A stretch of DNA of 35,234 nucleotides from Halothiobacillus sp. 15-55-196. GTDB lineage: Bacteria > Pseudomonadota > Gammaproteobacteria > Halothiobacillales > Halothiobacillaceae. Positions 1 through 8,494 of the stretch are shown one piece after another. A program made the position numbers and the translations under genes. The notes beneath the pieces are model-generated. The model did not search any database. It was not told the origin of the DNA and saw only the letters and a program-made list of their open reading frames with translations. The stretch is taken from NCBI GenBank assembly GCA_002282715.1, contig NCKC01000019.1, positions 1 to 35,234 on the forward strand, in the 5' to 3' direction. Numbering within the stretch: the first letter of the stretch is position 1; every line of letters starts with the position of its first letter.

Positions 1-1
1 A

Positions 2-169
2 AAAGGGAAAAGTGACGGGAGCTTCAGCATCACGGTTGATCTTCCCGTCAACGAGAAATTCCAGTTTCGATATCTGATCAACGGCGCCACTTGGATAAAC
101 GATGATCAGGCCGACGAGTACACCCCTTCCCCATTCGGCAACGAAAGCAACAGCGTCGTTCGCACCTGA
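2..169 (+). CDS. Isoamylase early-set / CBM48-like protein, C-terminal fragment
   Basis: The first in-frame codons of the window give about 55 residues ending at TGA 167-169; the start lies outside. The visible part includes FRYLINGATWINDDQADEY followed by a short tail. This is the pattern of the isoamylase early-set or AMPK-type glycogen-binding (CBM48) beta-sandwich, in which an aromatic-rich F-x-Y-x-x-N-G-x-x-W strand is followed by an acidic D-x-x-A-D-x-Y stretch. In the family this module binds alpha-glucans, alone as small stand-alone proteins or fused to branching enzymes. The protein ends directly after the module, so it is probably a small stand-alone protein. The following mutarotase gene would fit a carbohydrate context. 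The family assignment rests on a short fragment. Confidence 0.6.
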   Translation, partial: KGKSDGSFSITVDLPVNEKFQFRYLINGATWINDDQADEYTPSPFGNESNSVVRT

Positions 170-229
170 AAAGATAGGCGCATACCCTCGTGAATTTACT
201 AAAACCCGAACGGACGCCAGAGGATCATC

Positions 230-1123
230 ATGGACGCGCTTGAAACACTTAACTATAAATTCGCAGATTGCGAGGGTCTTGAGTTCGTCAAAATCGGCGA
301 TCTTACCCTTGCTAAAATCGATACCCCGCTTACCCAAGCAATCGTCGCCGTTCAAGGTGCACAAATTGTCGAATGGAAACCTGCCGATGAAGACCAACTT
401 GTTGTCTGGCGGGCAAAGGAACCGACTTATGAAACGGGTAAATCCGTGCGTGGCGGCGTACCCATCTGCTGGCCGTGGTTTGGTAATCACCCCAGTCTGA
501 CCATGGCGCACGGTTTTGTGCGATTCAAGGATTGGATTCTGATGAACGCCCAATGCGACGCCGATGGCCAGATGCACATGCACTGGCGAATCACGGACGA
601 TGCCGAGTCCCTTGCCTTATGGCCTCACCGCTTCGAGTTGGATGTGATCATGCATATCGGCACCGAGTTACGCATCCAGTTGGTTACCCATAACACCGGA
701 GCCGAATCGTTCAGCATCACTCAGGGGCTGCACACCTATCTGAATCTCGGCGATACGCGCAGCACGGTCATTCGCGGGCTGGAAGGCGGGTGCTACCTGG
801 ACAAGCTCAAAGGGTTCGCGCGCGCATCGCAGGACGACCTTATCACCATCACCGGCGCCATGGATCGTATTTATTTCGGTACCACGCACACCGTCGAGGT
901 GGAAGACTCCGAATTCAATAGAATCATTGTCGTGGCCAAGGAAGGAAGTCATTCGACCGTCGTCTGGAACCCGGACGAAAATGTGCCATCAGGCATGCTG
1001 CCTGAGGAGTCGAGAAACATGGTGTGTGTTGAAGCCGTGAATGCCGCCGACGATACCATCTCGATCGCTCCGGGCGAGCGCAAGATACTGGGCACCACAA
1101 TATCAGTGAGGCCAATGAACTGA
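230..1123 (+). CDS. D-hexose-6-phosphate mutarotase (YeaD family)
   Basis: This 297-residue cytosolic protein matches the aldose-1-epimerase-like D-hexose-6-phosphate mutarotase family (YeaD), which interconverts alpha and beta anomers of glucose-6-phosphate and related sugar phosphates. Family signatures are RGGVPICWPWFG (about residues 74-85) with the following HGFVR, a central SFSITQGLHTYL carrying the conserved histidine, and a late VVWNP stretch. The length is normal for the family. The start at ATG 230 is preceded by AGAGGA at a suitable distance. It lies 60 bp downstream of the CBM48-like gene on the same strand and may be cotranscribed with it. No terminator is seen between its stop and the convergent PilZ gene. 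Confidence 0.88.
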   Translation: MDALETLNYKFADCEGLEFVKIGDLTLAKIDTPLTQAIVAVQGAQIVEWKPADEDQLVVWRAKEPTYETGKSVRGGVPICWPWFGNHPSLTMAHGFVRFKDWILMNAQCDADGQMHMHWRITDDAESLALWPHRFELDVIMHIGTELRIQLVTHNTGAESFSITQGLHTYLNLGDTRSTVIRGLEGGCYLDKLKGFARASQDDLITITGAMDRIYFGTTHTVEVEDSEFNRIIVVAKEGSHSTVVWNPDENVPSGMLPEESRNMVCVEAVNAADDTISIAPGERKILGTTISVRPMN

Positions 1124-1169
1124 ATAAAAGGGCCCGCACCATCTTCCTTCTCGAGCCGATTGGATCAAA

Positions 1170-1820
1170 TCAAGTACGCTGTAACTGCATGACAACCCGA
1201 TCCAACTGCTGTGACTCAAGCGGGCCAAGATCGACAAACTCGGCCCCGAATATCCACTCACCCGGGGAAACAATGCGCTGATTGCGTATCACAAGATTTA
1301 CCGACAGATCGGCAAAACCATCAATAGACAATTTCACCGGGGATAATTGCACCCCTAAATCCAAACCGATCGCCTGATCGGGACGCAGTGCGATCGCACA
1401 ACCGCCGGCAGAAAGATCATCTAACCGTCCGACCCAAAGGGTACTTGTTGTCGGCTGGAAAAACTCAACCACACCAGTGACATCGGGCGGAATGTGCACT
1501 CGAAACACATTCCGGCGTTGCAAACGATCTATTTGATCTGGGTATGGAATCTCAAAATACCGGTCGGTGCCCTCAATCTTCTCTTTGAGATTATTGACAT
1601 AAAACCATGAAGCCAGCTGGTCGATAACCGCCTGCACCCGAATCCGGCCAGAAGCCTTGAGATGTCTTAAAGGAATTTCCTTGGGCTGGTCAATTAAAAA
1701 ACGGCGGTTTTCCGGATCATTAGAGACCATCTGAACCGCAATCTGAAAATCTTCATCCCCTTCAGGGATCAACCAGAAATGCGGGCTCCGTGCCGTAATG
1801 ATGGTATCTTGCTGGCTCAT
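1170..1820 (-). CDS. PilZ-domain protein, YcgR-like flagellar brake
   Basis: This 216-residue protein has the two-domain layout of YcgR: an N-terminal YcgR-type domain (about residues 1-100) followed by a PilZ domain. The two PilZ motifs that bind cyclic di-GMP are both present: the arginine-rich RRNVFR (about residues 103-108) and D-L-S-A-G-G (about residues 135-140). In the family, c-di-GMP-loaded YcgR contacts the flagellar motor and slows swimming. No flagellar gene is in the window, so the target is inferred only from the domain pair. The gene stands alone between convergent mutarotase and codirectional phosphofructokinase genes. The start at 1820 is the first methionine and fits the domain boundary. 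Confidence 0.83.
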   Translation of the reverse strand: MSQQDTIITARSPHFWLIPEGDEDFQIAVQMVSNDPENRRFLIDQPKEIPLRHLKASGRIRVQAVIDQLASWFYVNNLKEKIEGTDRYFEIPYPDQIDRLQRRNVFRVHIPPDVTGVVEFFQPTTSTLWVGRLDDLSAGGCAIALRPDQAIGLDLGVQLSPVKLSIDGFADLSVNLVIRNQRIVSPGEWIFGAEFVDLGPLESQQLDRVVMQLQRT

Positions 1821-1875
1821 AGGTAAGGGCGCATCCGAAAGGCCTGCTCAAAAATAAGGGGCCAGCATAGCGGGC

Positions 1876-1894
1876 CTTGCCCACTATGGGCAAG
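1876..1894 (-). terminator. Hairpin downstream of the phosphofructokinase gene, weak terminator candidate
   Basis: A perfect 7-bp inverted repeat (CTTGCCC, 5-nt loop, GGGCAAG) lies about 20 bp after the phosphofructokinase stop, reading the minus strand. It has no following U-tract, so factor-independent termination is doubtful. Confidence 0.3.
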
Positions 1895-1915
1895 AAATCA
1901 TCATCGCCCGCCGAA

Positions 1916-3175
1916 TCAACCCGGTTGCCCCCTCCACTCAGGCAACCGCTTGACCGTCAGTTCAAAGTTCAAATGCGCGAATACAGGCAAACCATTTCTG
2001 AACGGCGGCAGATCCTCACCTTGGATGAGAGGCTGCATATAACGCCGCGCCGCATCTGTAATGCCGTAGCCATCGGCTCGGATATAAGCCGGTGGCACCG
2101 GCAACTCGACATCGGCCACATCATCGAGTGGCACCGTGTCCAGCGACCAGAGATAGGGTTCGTCTGACAACCGTTGAATGGCGACCATCACATCCGACTG
2201 ACCGGCCATGGCATAAGTAACGGCTGCCGCCCCGCAGGCATAAGCCTGATCAACATCCACCCGTGAAGCGAGATGCCGCGCCGAACGCTGAAAATAATCA
2301 GAAACGGCCCAGTGGGTCTTGTACCCAAGCCCACGGCTCATGGCGGAAATCTGTGGCGCCATACCGCCCAGTTGTTCATGGCCGAAGGTCGCGCTGGTTT
2401 GCTCCTGGGCACAGAAGGTTCCGTCAGTGCACAACAAACCTTCTGCCACGATAACGATACAGCAACCATAGTGCTGAACACGTGCCTGTAAGGCTTCAAG
2501 GAAGCCCGCAGGATCGAAGGGTCGCTCCGGAAACAGAAGCAATAATGGTGCATCTTCCCTTTCGAAAGCGAGTCCGGCGGCCGCAGCCAGCCAACCGGCA
2601 TGTCGCCCCATGACTTCAAGCACAAAGACCTTGGTCGAGGTTCCAGACATCGCAGCAAGATCGCGCGCCACTTCCCGGACACTGGTCGCGATATATTTTG
2701 CCGCCGATCCAAACCCGGGGCTCGTGTCGGTCATGGGCAGATCGTTATCGATGGTTTTGGGCACGCCGATGACGGTCAGATCGAGGTTCCGGGCACGGGC
2801 GAATCGAGCCACCTTGGCCGCGGTCAGCATTGATCCGCCCCCGCCGTTATAAATAAAGGTGCCGATATCATGGGCTTGGATCACATCGAGCAACCGATCG
2901 TATTGCTCCGGGTGCGTACCCGGTTCACCCAGATCGGCTCGACAAGAACCGAATGCGCCGCCGGGGGTATGTCGCAACGCCGCAATTTCTGACGGGCTCA
3001 CCTCCGACAGGTCGTACAGCTCTTCACGCAGAATCCCTAGAATCCCTTCGCGCGCCGCAAATACCTTGCCGAAGTGCTCCGGGTGCCTCTGTGCGGTTTC
3101 AATCACCCCGCAGGCACTGGCGTTGATGACCGTGGTAACCCCGCCAGATTGCGCATACAAAACATTGTGTGACAT
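1916..3175 (-). CDS. 6-phosphofructokinase, PPi-type-like
   Basis: The 419-residue product belongs to the PfkA family and phosphorylates fructose-6-phosphate; PPi-linked members also run in reverse and can act on sedoheptulose phosphates. Visible motifs are the N-terminal YAQSGGVTTVINAS, the phosphodonor loop YNGGGGSM, the catalytic PKTIDNDL, TPGFGSA-like TSPGFGSA, and MGRHAGW. The lysine in PKTIDND is the PPi-type residue, but the donor loop reads GGGGS instead of the expected aspartate-bearing form, so the phosphate donor is uncertain. A longer frame to 3298 exists, but ATG 3175 begins where family members begin and is preceded by CGAGG. The gene is divergent from fructose-bisphosphatase with about 96 bp between starts. 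Confidence 0.88.
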   Translation of the reverse strand: MSHNVLYAQSGGVTTVINASACGVIETAQRHPEHFGKVFAAREGILGILREELYDLSEVSPSEIAALRHTPGGAFGSCRADLGEPGTHPEQYDRLLDVIQAHDIGTFIYNGGGGSMLTAAKVARFARARNLDLTVIGVPKTIDNDLPMTDTSPGFGSAAKYIATSVREVARDLAAMSGTSTKVFVLEVMGRHAGWLAAAAGLAFEREDAPLLLLFPERPFDPAGFLEALQARVQHYGCCIVIVAEGLLCTDGTFCAQEQTSATFGHEQLGGMAPQISAMSRGLGYKTHWAVSDYFQRSARHLASRVDVDQAYACGAAAVTYAMAGQSDVMVAIQRLSDEPYLWSLDTVPLDDVADVELPVPPAYIRADGYGITDAARRYMQPLIQGEDLPPFRNGLPVFAHLNFELTVKRLPEWRGQPG

Positions 3176-3271
3176 TGAACCTCGGAGTTTCGATTGTGGC
3201 ACGGTGGACATAAGGCTATTATGCACAATGAATATCAAGACTATATTGCAACTTATCTTAAGGAGTTCGGG

Positions 3272-4279
3272 ATGCAGATCGGCACCAGCCTCACCCATTG
3301 TTTAATTAAAAAACAGCAAGCTCACCCAGACGCGTCTGGTGAATTCACGCTCCTGATGAATGACATCGTCAGTGCCTGCAAGGTCATTTCCAGCTACGTC
3401 AACAAAGGCAACCTGATCGGCATTCTGGGCTCGGCAGAAACGGAAAACATTCAAGGTGAAACCCAGAAAAAACTCGACATCATTTCCAACGATGTATTCA
3501 CCGATACGCTGATGCAAGGCACCCAGGTCGCCGCCCTGGCATCAGAGGAAATGGACGAGGTATACCACCTGCCCGCCAACGCCAAGCGTGGCAAGTATCT
3601 GTGCGTTTATGATCCACTGGATGGTTCGTCAAATATTGATGTCAACGTCACGGTCGGCACCATATTCTCTGTTCTGCGCGCGCCAGAGGGCGTCGAAAAC
3701 CCGAGCGAGCAAGATTTCCTGCAACCGCCGGGTACGGAACAAGTGGCCGCTGGTTACTGCATCTATGGCCCCTCGACCATCATGGTATTGACCACCGGCG
3801 AGGGCGTGAATGGCTTTACGCTGGACATGGACATCGGCGAGTTCAAACTGACGCACCCGAACATCACCATTCCGGAAGACACCAAGGAATTTGCCATCAA
3901 CATGTCGAACCAGCGCTTCTGGGATGCCCCGGTCAAACGCTACATTGATGAATGCCTGATCGGTAAAGAAGGCCCGCGCGGCAAAGACTTCAACATGCGC
4001 TGGGTTGCATCCATGGTGGCTGAAGTTCACCGCATCCTGACCCGCGGTGGCGTGTTCCTGTACCCCATCGACAGCAAAATCCGCGCACAAGGCGGCAAGC
4101 TGCGTTTGATGTACGAAGCCAACCCGATGGCCATGATCATCGAACAGGCCGGCGGCATGGCGATCACCGGCCCGGAACGCATCCTCGATATCAAGCCGCA
4201 TAAACTGCACCAGCGTGTACCGGTCATCCTTGGCTCCAAGAACGAAGTTCAAGTGCTGTCGGATTACCACAAAGCCTGA
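3272..4279 (+). CDS. fbp: Class 1 fructose-1,6-bisphosphatase
   Basis: The 335-residue cytosolic enzyme hydrolyses fructose-1,6-bisphosphate to fructose-6-phosphate in gluconeogenesis and the Calvin cycle. Diagnostic motifs are the metal-binding and catalytic [12 protein letters not shown], the [10 protein letters not shown] segment, and the C-terminal [13 protein letters not shown]. The E-E-M-D sequence before the first motif supplies further metal ligands. ATG 3272 was chosen over upstream in-frame ATGs (3194, 3221) because TAAGGAG sits 6 nt before it and the resulting length matches the 332-residue E. coli enzyme. It is divergent from the phosphofructokinase gene, which catalyses the opposing step, and is followed by a strong terminator. 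Confidence 0.96.
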   Translation: MQIGTSLTHCLIKKQQAHPDASGEFTLLMNDIVSACKVISSYVNKGNLIGILGSAETENIQGETQKKLDIISNDVFTDTLMQGTQVAALASEEMDEVYHLPANAKRGKYLCVYDPLDGSSNIDVNVTVGTIFSVLRAPEGVENPSEQDFLQPPGTEQVAAGYCIYGPSTIMVLTTGEGVNGFTLDMDIGEFKLTHPNITIPEDTKEFAINMSNQRFWDAPVKRYIDECLIGKEGPRGKDFNMRWVASMVAEVHRILTRGGVFLYPIDSKIRAQGGKLRLMYEANPMAMIIEQAGGMAITGPERILDIKPHKLHQRVPVILGSKNEVQVLSDYHKA

Positions 4280-4330
4280 TTGCAGCCAGCCAGCAGTCAG
4301 AAAGACTGCTCCTAGCGTTTGCATAAACAA

Positions 4331-4356
4331 AAAGCCCCGTTAAACGGGGCTTTTTT
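4331..4356 (+). terminator. Rho-independent terminator after fbp
   Basis: AAAGCCCCGT, a TAA loop and ACGGGGCTTT form a perfect GC-rich stem followed by six T. An A-tract on the 5' side means it could also work on the minus strand, where it lies just past the stop of the exported SCP2-like gene at 4377. Confidence 0.9.
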
Positions 4357-4376
4357 CATGCTCGGTTGGAAAACGA

Positions 4377-4952
4377 TTATTTGGTCGACGCCACTTTGCC
4401 GCCACCCGGGCAGGACGATTTGCTGGACGCCACTTTACCAGTCAATAAAAGGAAGTCCCCGAACGGCCCCATTACATTGGCAGCCTCCATTTTCGGCCCT
4501 TCAAACTGCAATTTGCCCGACATCATTGCGCCCATGGCGCCGCAGCCCCACGATCCTTTGCCCATGCACGTCCAATCCGCATCGCTGGCATGCATCAGAT
4601 AATCCACGCTGGAATTGAGTTTGGTCGTCTTGACCGGCCCGGCATAGATGCACATCGCCTTGCCATCCTTCGGCGCGATATCCAGTTCGACGCGCGTCGA
4701 GGCACCGCAACCATCGCGATACATTTGCAATGCCTTGTACCCTTTGCCACCATTGTTGGCAACCCAACCATCTTTGCCGCCAAGATCGGTGGTCAGCGTT
4801 TGATTCTGATTCCACTGACTGCAAACCTGCTGCGCCCATTTGTCGTCCATGAATGTATCAGCATGGGCGGATGCAGCAGCTACGGCAACCAGACCAAGCG
4901 CAGCCACAACACGCGACAACGGGAATGAGCGAGATAAAACGAATGAAGACAT
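4377..4952 (-). CDS. Exported SCP2 sterol-transfer-like protein
   Basis: The 191-residue protein starts with a clear signal peptide (basic start, hydrophobic stretch AALGLVAVAAASA, then AHA before DTF), so the mature form should be periplasmic. The mature part has a cysteine-containing region (QVCSQWNQN, DGCGAS, AMCIYAG). A C-terminal segment follows, SGKLQFEGPKMEAANVMGPF, which resembles the lipid-binding strand and helix of SCP2-like domains seen in exported proteins of sulfur-oxidising proteobacteria. SCP2 proteins bind hydrophobic ligands in a tunnel; the ligand here is unknown. The tail repeats GKVAS(S/T)K twice around a cysteine. ATG 4952 has AGGAG 7 nt upstream. Family assignment is from memory of pattern and is moderate. 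Confidence 0.6.
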   Translation of the reverse strand: MSSFVLSRSFPLSRVVAALGLVAVAAASAHADTFMDDKWAQQVCSQWNQNQTLTTDLGGKDGWVANNGGKGYKALQMYRDGCGASTRVELDIAPKDGKAMCIYAGPVKTTKLNSSVDYLMHASDADWTCMGKGSWGCGAMGAMMSGKLQFEGPKMEAANVMGPFGDFLLLTGKVASSKSSCPGGGKVASTK

Positions 4953-5141
4953 GCCTGAACTCCTGAGGTGGTTTTTTTACAGAAACCCAAGGACGGCATT
5001 TATTGCAAGCACGACGCGATCACGTGACACATGAACTGGCAGCCGGTCCTTGGCATTTCGTTTTACGATGATGCACAAGCATGGAAGTGTCTGCCAGCAG
5101 ATATTTTTTGTAGTCGATAAAAGTAAAAGTAGCGTTCCTTC

Positions 5142-5588
5142 TCAGTGCTGGCCTTGCCGATACAACGCGACCACTTTTTTGAATTGCTCAGGGGTCAGTT
5201 GCTCACGCAGCGTGTCCACACACAGCGAGCGCATCATCACCAGATGGGCGGTTTCGGCACCTATCTGCTGAACCAGATGGTCGCGTTGGTCCCTCGTACC
5301 GCCATCGAGCAGGACATGACGCAACTCGATCCGCAGTTCGGCGATGTGGCGTTCTATCGATTCACGCCGTGGCGGCATCTTTTTCGCCCAGTCGGCCAAA
5401 AATGCTTTCTGTTTGGCATCCAGCCCGAGTTCCTGCTCATTGTTCAGAACAATCGGCATCAACGCGACAATCGGCGGTGCAAGTTCCGCCCGTGTGGCCG
5501 CACTCAACTCGGCTTGTGCGGGCAAGACCATGCCGAAACACAAAGCCATGCCGGCCACACCACCAACCCATTTTGAACTTACACGCAT
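5142..5588 (-). CDS. Small exported helical protein, Spy/CpxP-like
   Basis: The 148-residue protein has a signal peptide (GGVAGMALCFGMVLPAQA, cleavage likely before ELS). A charged helical mature domain follows with two leucine- and glutamine-rich segments: DAKQKAFLADWAKKMPPRRE and the late LREQLTPEQFKKVVALYRQ. The L-T-P-E-Q-x-x-K near the C-terminus is the kind of LTxxQ motif found in Spy/CpxP periplasmic chaperones and related sensors, so a chaperone-like or stress-related role is possible. Overall similarity cannot be measured here. ATG 5588 is preceded by GAGGGG. The 189 bp between this gene and the SCP2-like gene show no gene; an 8-bp inverted repeat, CCAAGGAC/GTCCTTGG, lies far apart there. 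Confidence 0.6.
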   Translation of the reverse strand: MRVSSKWVGGVAGMALCFGMVLPAQAELSAATRAELAPPIVALMPIVLNNEQELGLDAKQKAFLADWAKKMPPRRESIERHIAELRIELRHVLLDGGTRDQRDHLVQQIGAETAHLVMMRSLCVDTLREQLTPEQFKKVVALYRQGQH

Positions 5589-5647
5589 TTAAAGATTCCC
5601 CTCAATAACAGAATGATAAATATATAAAATATGATAACCCGGAAGAT

Positions 5648-8350
5648 TTACAGACGCCGCATGATCCGGATGGCGTCCTTGTCGGATTCAAGCACCTGCT
5701 CGCTGAACCCCGTCCGGGCCGCCAGCTGCCGCATGGGTTCGTTTTGCAACAAAACGTCCCCGAACAAATACCGCACGCCACGCTGCCTTGCGTAATCGAT
5801 GAGCATTTCGAGCAGATGACTGCCAAGGCCACGCCCGTGCCACTCGTCCGCTACCACCAAGGCAAATTCGGCGCTTTCGCCATCCGGCTCCAGGCTGTAT
5901 CGCGTCACGCCGACTTCTACCGCTTCACCAACCGCTGGCGTGTACAAGGCAATGAAGGCCATTTCGCGGTCGTAGTCGATCTGGGTGAATCTGACCAGCA
6001 TCTCGGGTGTGAGTTCGTTCAGCATCCGCATGAAACGAAAATACCGCGTTTCCTCGGATAGCCCGCGCACGAAATGCTGCTCGATCTCGGCATCTTCAGG
6101 ACGAATGGGACGCACCTTGATGACTTGACCGTTATCCAGCACGATCTCTCTTTGAAACGAAGCGGGATAAGGATGGATTGCCAAGTGGGCATAGGGTTCC
6201 TGAATCGGCATGCGTTCGGTCAGTTCAATCCGGGCATCCACGGCCACGACAGACAACTCACCGGCCAGGAGCGGATTGATATCAATACCAGCCACCTCGG
6301 GCAACTCACAAACCAGCTCGGAAACCTGCATCAGAATTTGATCCAGTGACTTTCGATCGACGGCAGGCGCATCACGGAACGGACCGAGCATCCGGGCCGC
6401 ATGGGTCTGCGCGATCAATCGATCGATCAACAAGCCATTCAAAGGAGGTAGCGCAAGCGCCCGATCACGCAACACTTCCACGGCAATGCCGCCCATGCCG
6501 AAGGCAATGACCGGGCCGAAGACCGGATCTCGCGTCACACCCAGCAGCAATTCACGCGCATGACCAACCTCGGCCATTCGCTCGACCGTAATCCCTTCGA
6601 TTTGCGCCTCGGGATGTTGTGCCCGAACACGATCGAGCATCTCCTGGGCCTGTTGCCGCGTGGTTTGCACACTGCGCACATTCAAACGCACCCCGCCGAC
6701 ATCGGTTTTGTGGGTCAACGTCGGCGCACTGATTTTCAGGGCAACCGGGAACCCGAGCGACTCGGCCGCCAGCATGGCTTCGTCCGCATCTCGCGCCAGA
6801 ATCGTTTGTGTGGTGGGAATATGGAACGCATTGAGAATCGCCTTGGACTCGCGCGTGGTGAGCACCTTGCGACCCGCACTACGCGCCGCGGCCAGAATCA
6901 TCCTCGCGCCAGCAACATCCGGATATTGTTCAGACAGGGCTGGCCCCGGCGTCTGCATCAACAACTGCTGGTTACGTCGATGCGCCAGCAAGTAGGAAAG
7001 CGCCTCGACTGCCGTTTCCGGTGAACGAAACTGCGGGATATTCGCGGCATCGAACATGTCACGAGCCTCATTCACCAGCTTTTCACCCATCCAGCAGGCA
7101 AGAACCGGCTTCTTATATCCCGTTTGGGATTTGACCACATCGATGACGGCCCGGGCACAGGCGGTCGGATCGGTCATGGCCTGTGGCGTGAGCATCACGA
7201 TGATCATATCCACGCCCGGGTCCGCCAACGAAAGGCGTAACGCCGTCTCGTAGCGCTCGGCCGTCGCGTCCCCGATGATGTCCATCGGGTTGCCGTGCGA
7301 CCAGGTCGCAGGCAATGCTGCATTCAACGCGGTAACGGTTGCGTCACTCAATTTTGCCAAAGGCACGTTCAGATCGGCCGCCCGATCGGTGGCCATCACG
7401 CCCGGCCCGCCGCCATTGGTGAGAATCAGGAGCTGATCGCCCCGCAAGCCGAGGCCGCTGGCCAGTATCTGTGCGGCTGAAAACCACTGGGTAATGCGTT
7501 CGACCCGAACGACACCGGCCCGCGTGAGCGCCGCGTCGAACACATCGTCCGCACCGATCAACGCCCCTGTATGGGTTGCTGCCGCTTTTGAACCGGCCGC
7601 GTGACGCGCCGATTTGAGCACGATCACCGGTTTCATGCGCGCCGCGGCCCGCAAGCCACTCAAAAAGTGGCGGGCGTCCTTGATGCCTTCGATGTAAAGC
7701 AAAATGCCGGTGGTTTGCGTATCCAGCGCCAGATAGTCCAGCAAGTCACCAAAGTCGAGGTCTGCCGCATCGCCTGTCGAGGCAATCGCGGAGAACCCGA
7801 CCCCGCGGCTTTGTGCCCAATCCAGCACCGCCGTAACCAGAGCGCCCGATTGCGACACCAGTGCCAGCTTACCGGGCAGTGCCTGATTGTGGCTGAATGT
7901 CGCATTCAGGCCGATACAGGGGCGCATCACACCCAGACAGTTCGGCCCCATCAGACGCATACCGAACTGCTGCGCCAATTCCAGACTCTCGCGCATCAGG
8001 CGCTTGCCCTCGGAACGGTCGGCTTCTCCGCCTTCACCAAACCCCGCGGAGAGAATCACCGCAGACTTCACGCCCGCCATACCGCATTGCCGGAGAATAC
8101 CCGGAACAGAAACAGATGGCGTGGCAATGACGGCCAAATCAACCGGCTGATCGAGGTGCAGAAGATCCGGCACGCAAGGCAGACCCTGAACCTGCGTGTA
8201 CTTGGGATTGACCGGAACAATCGCCCCCTTGAATCCCGCCTCCACCAGATTCGCGAGTACCATGGTACCCACGGCCCCCTCGCGCTCACTGGCGCCGAAA
8301 ACGGCCACGCCGCGCGGATTGAACATCGGTTGGAGAATATGCCCTGCCAT
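5648..8350 (-). CDS. Pat/PatZ-type protein lysine acetyltransferase (acyl-CoA synthetase-like + GNAT)
   Basis: The 900-residue protein combines an NDP-forming acyl-CoA synthetase body with a C-terminal GNAT domain, the architecture of Salmonella Pat and E. coli PatZ (YfiQ), which acetylate acetyl-CoA synthetase and other proteins. Domains in order are a CoA-binding Rossmann fold (about 1-135, ending GPNCLG), succinyl-CoA-ligase-like domains (about 150-460, with LVSQSGALVTAVLDWA), ATP-grasp (about 490-710), and GNAT (about 730-900, acetyl-CoA loop HGRGLGSHL). His260 sits in THTGALIG, the position of the phosphohistidine of ADP-forming acetyl-CoA synthetases, so residual ligase chemistry is not excluded. 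ATG 8350 follows GAGGATGAG. It is divergent from a deacetylase gene with 144 bp between. Confidence 0.88.
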   Translation of the reverse strand: MAGHILQPMFNPRGVAVFGASEREGAVGTMVLANLVEAGFKGAIVPVNPKYTQVQGLPCVPDLLHLDQPVDLAVIATPSVSVPGILRQCGMAGVKSAVILSAGFGEGGEADRSEGKRLMRESLELAQQFGMRLMGPNCLGVMRPCIGLNATFSHNQALPGKLALVSQSGALVTAVLDWAQSRGVGFSAIASTGDAADLDFGDLLDYLALDTQTTGILLYIEGIKDARHFLSGLRAAARMKPVIVLKSARHAAGSKAAATHTGALIGADDVFDAALTRAGVVRVERITQWFSAAQILASGLGLRGDQLLILTNGGGPGVMATDRAADLNVPLAKLSDATVTALNAALPATWSHGNPMDIIGDATAERYETALRLSLADPGVDMIIVMLTPQAMTDPTACARAVIDVVKSQTGYKKPVLACWMGEKLVNEARDMFDAANIPQFRSPETAVEALSYLLAHRRNQQLLMQTPGPALSEQYPDVAGARMILAAARSAGRKVLTTRESKAILNAFHIPTTQTILARDADEAMLAAESLGFPVALKISAPTLTHKTDVGGVRLNVRSVQTTRQQAQEMLDRVRAQHPEAQIEGITVERMAEVGHARELLLGVTRDPVFGPVIAFGMGGIAVEVLRDRALALPPLNGLLIDRLIAQTHAARMLGPFRDAPAVDRKSLDQILMQVSELVCELPEVAGIDINPLLAGELSVVAVDARIELTERMPIQEPYAHLAIHPYPASFQREIVLDNGQVIKVRPIRPEDAEIEQHFVRGLSEETRYFRFMRMLNELTPEMLVRFTQIDYDREMAFIALYTPAVGEAVEVGVTRYSLEPDGESAEFALVVADEWHGRGLGSHLLEMLIDYARQRGVRYLFGDVLLQNEPMRQLAARTGFSEQVLESDKDAIRIMRRL

Positions 8351-8494
8351 TAACTCATCCTCTGTGGCCGATGGTTTGCTGAATCTAAGATCACGCTCGA
8401 CCCATAAGCAAGAGTCAATTGCGCGCTATCTTGCTCTGATCGATGCGCCCGCGCAAAATAGATTCACACGATAAACATCCAGGATGGCAACCCG

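Noticed and set aside
5041..5060. Spaced inverted repeat CCAAGGAC/GTCCTTGG around 4986-5054
   Set aside because: Eight pairs separated by about 60 nt between two small genes; too weak to name as a terminator or operator.
7601..8353. A 250-codon plus-strand frame opposite the Pat-like gene
   Set aside because: It lies wholly antisense to a conserved acyl-CoA synthetase domain and shows no recognisable motif.
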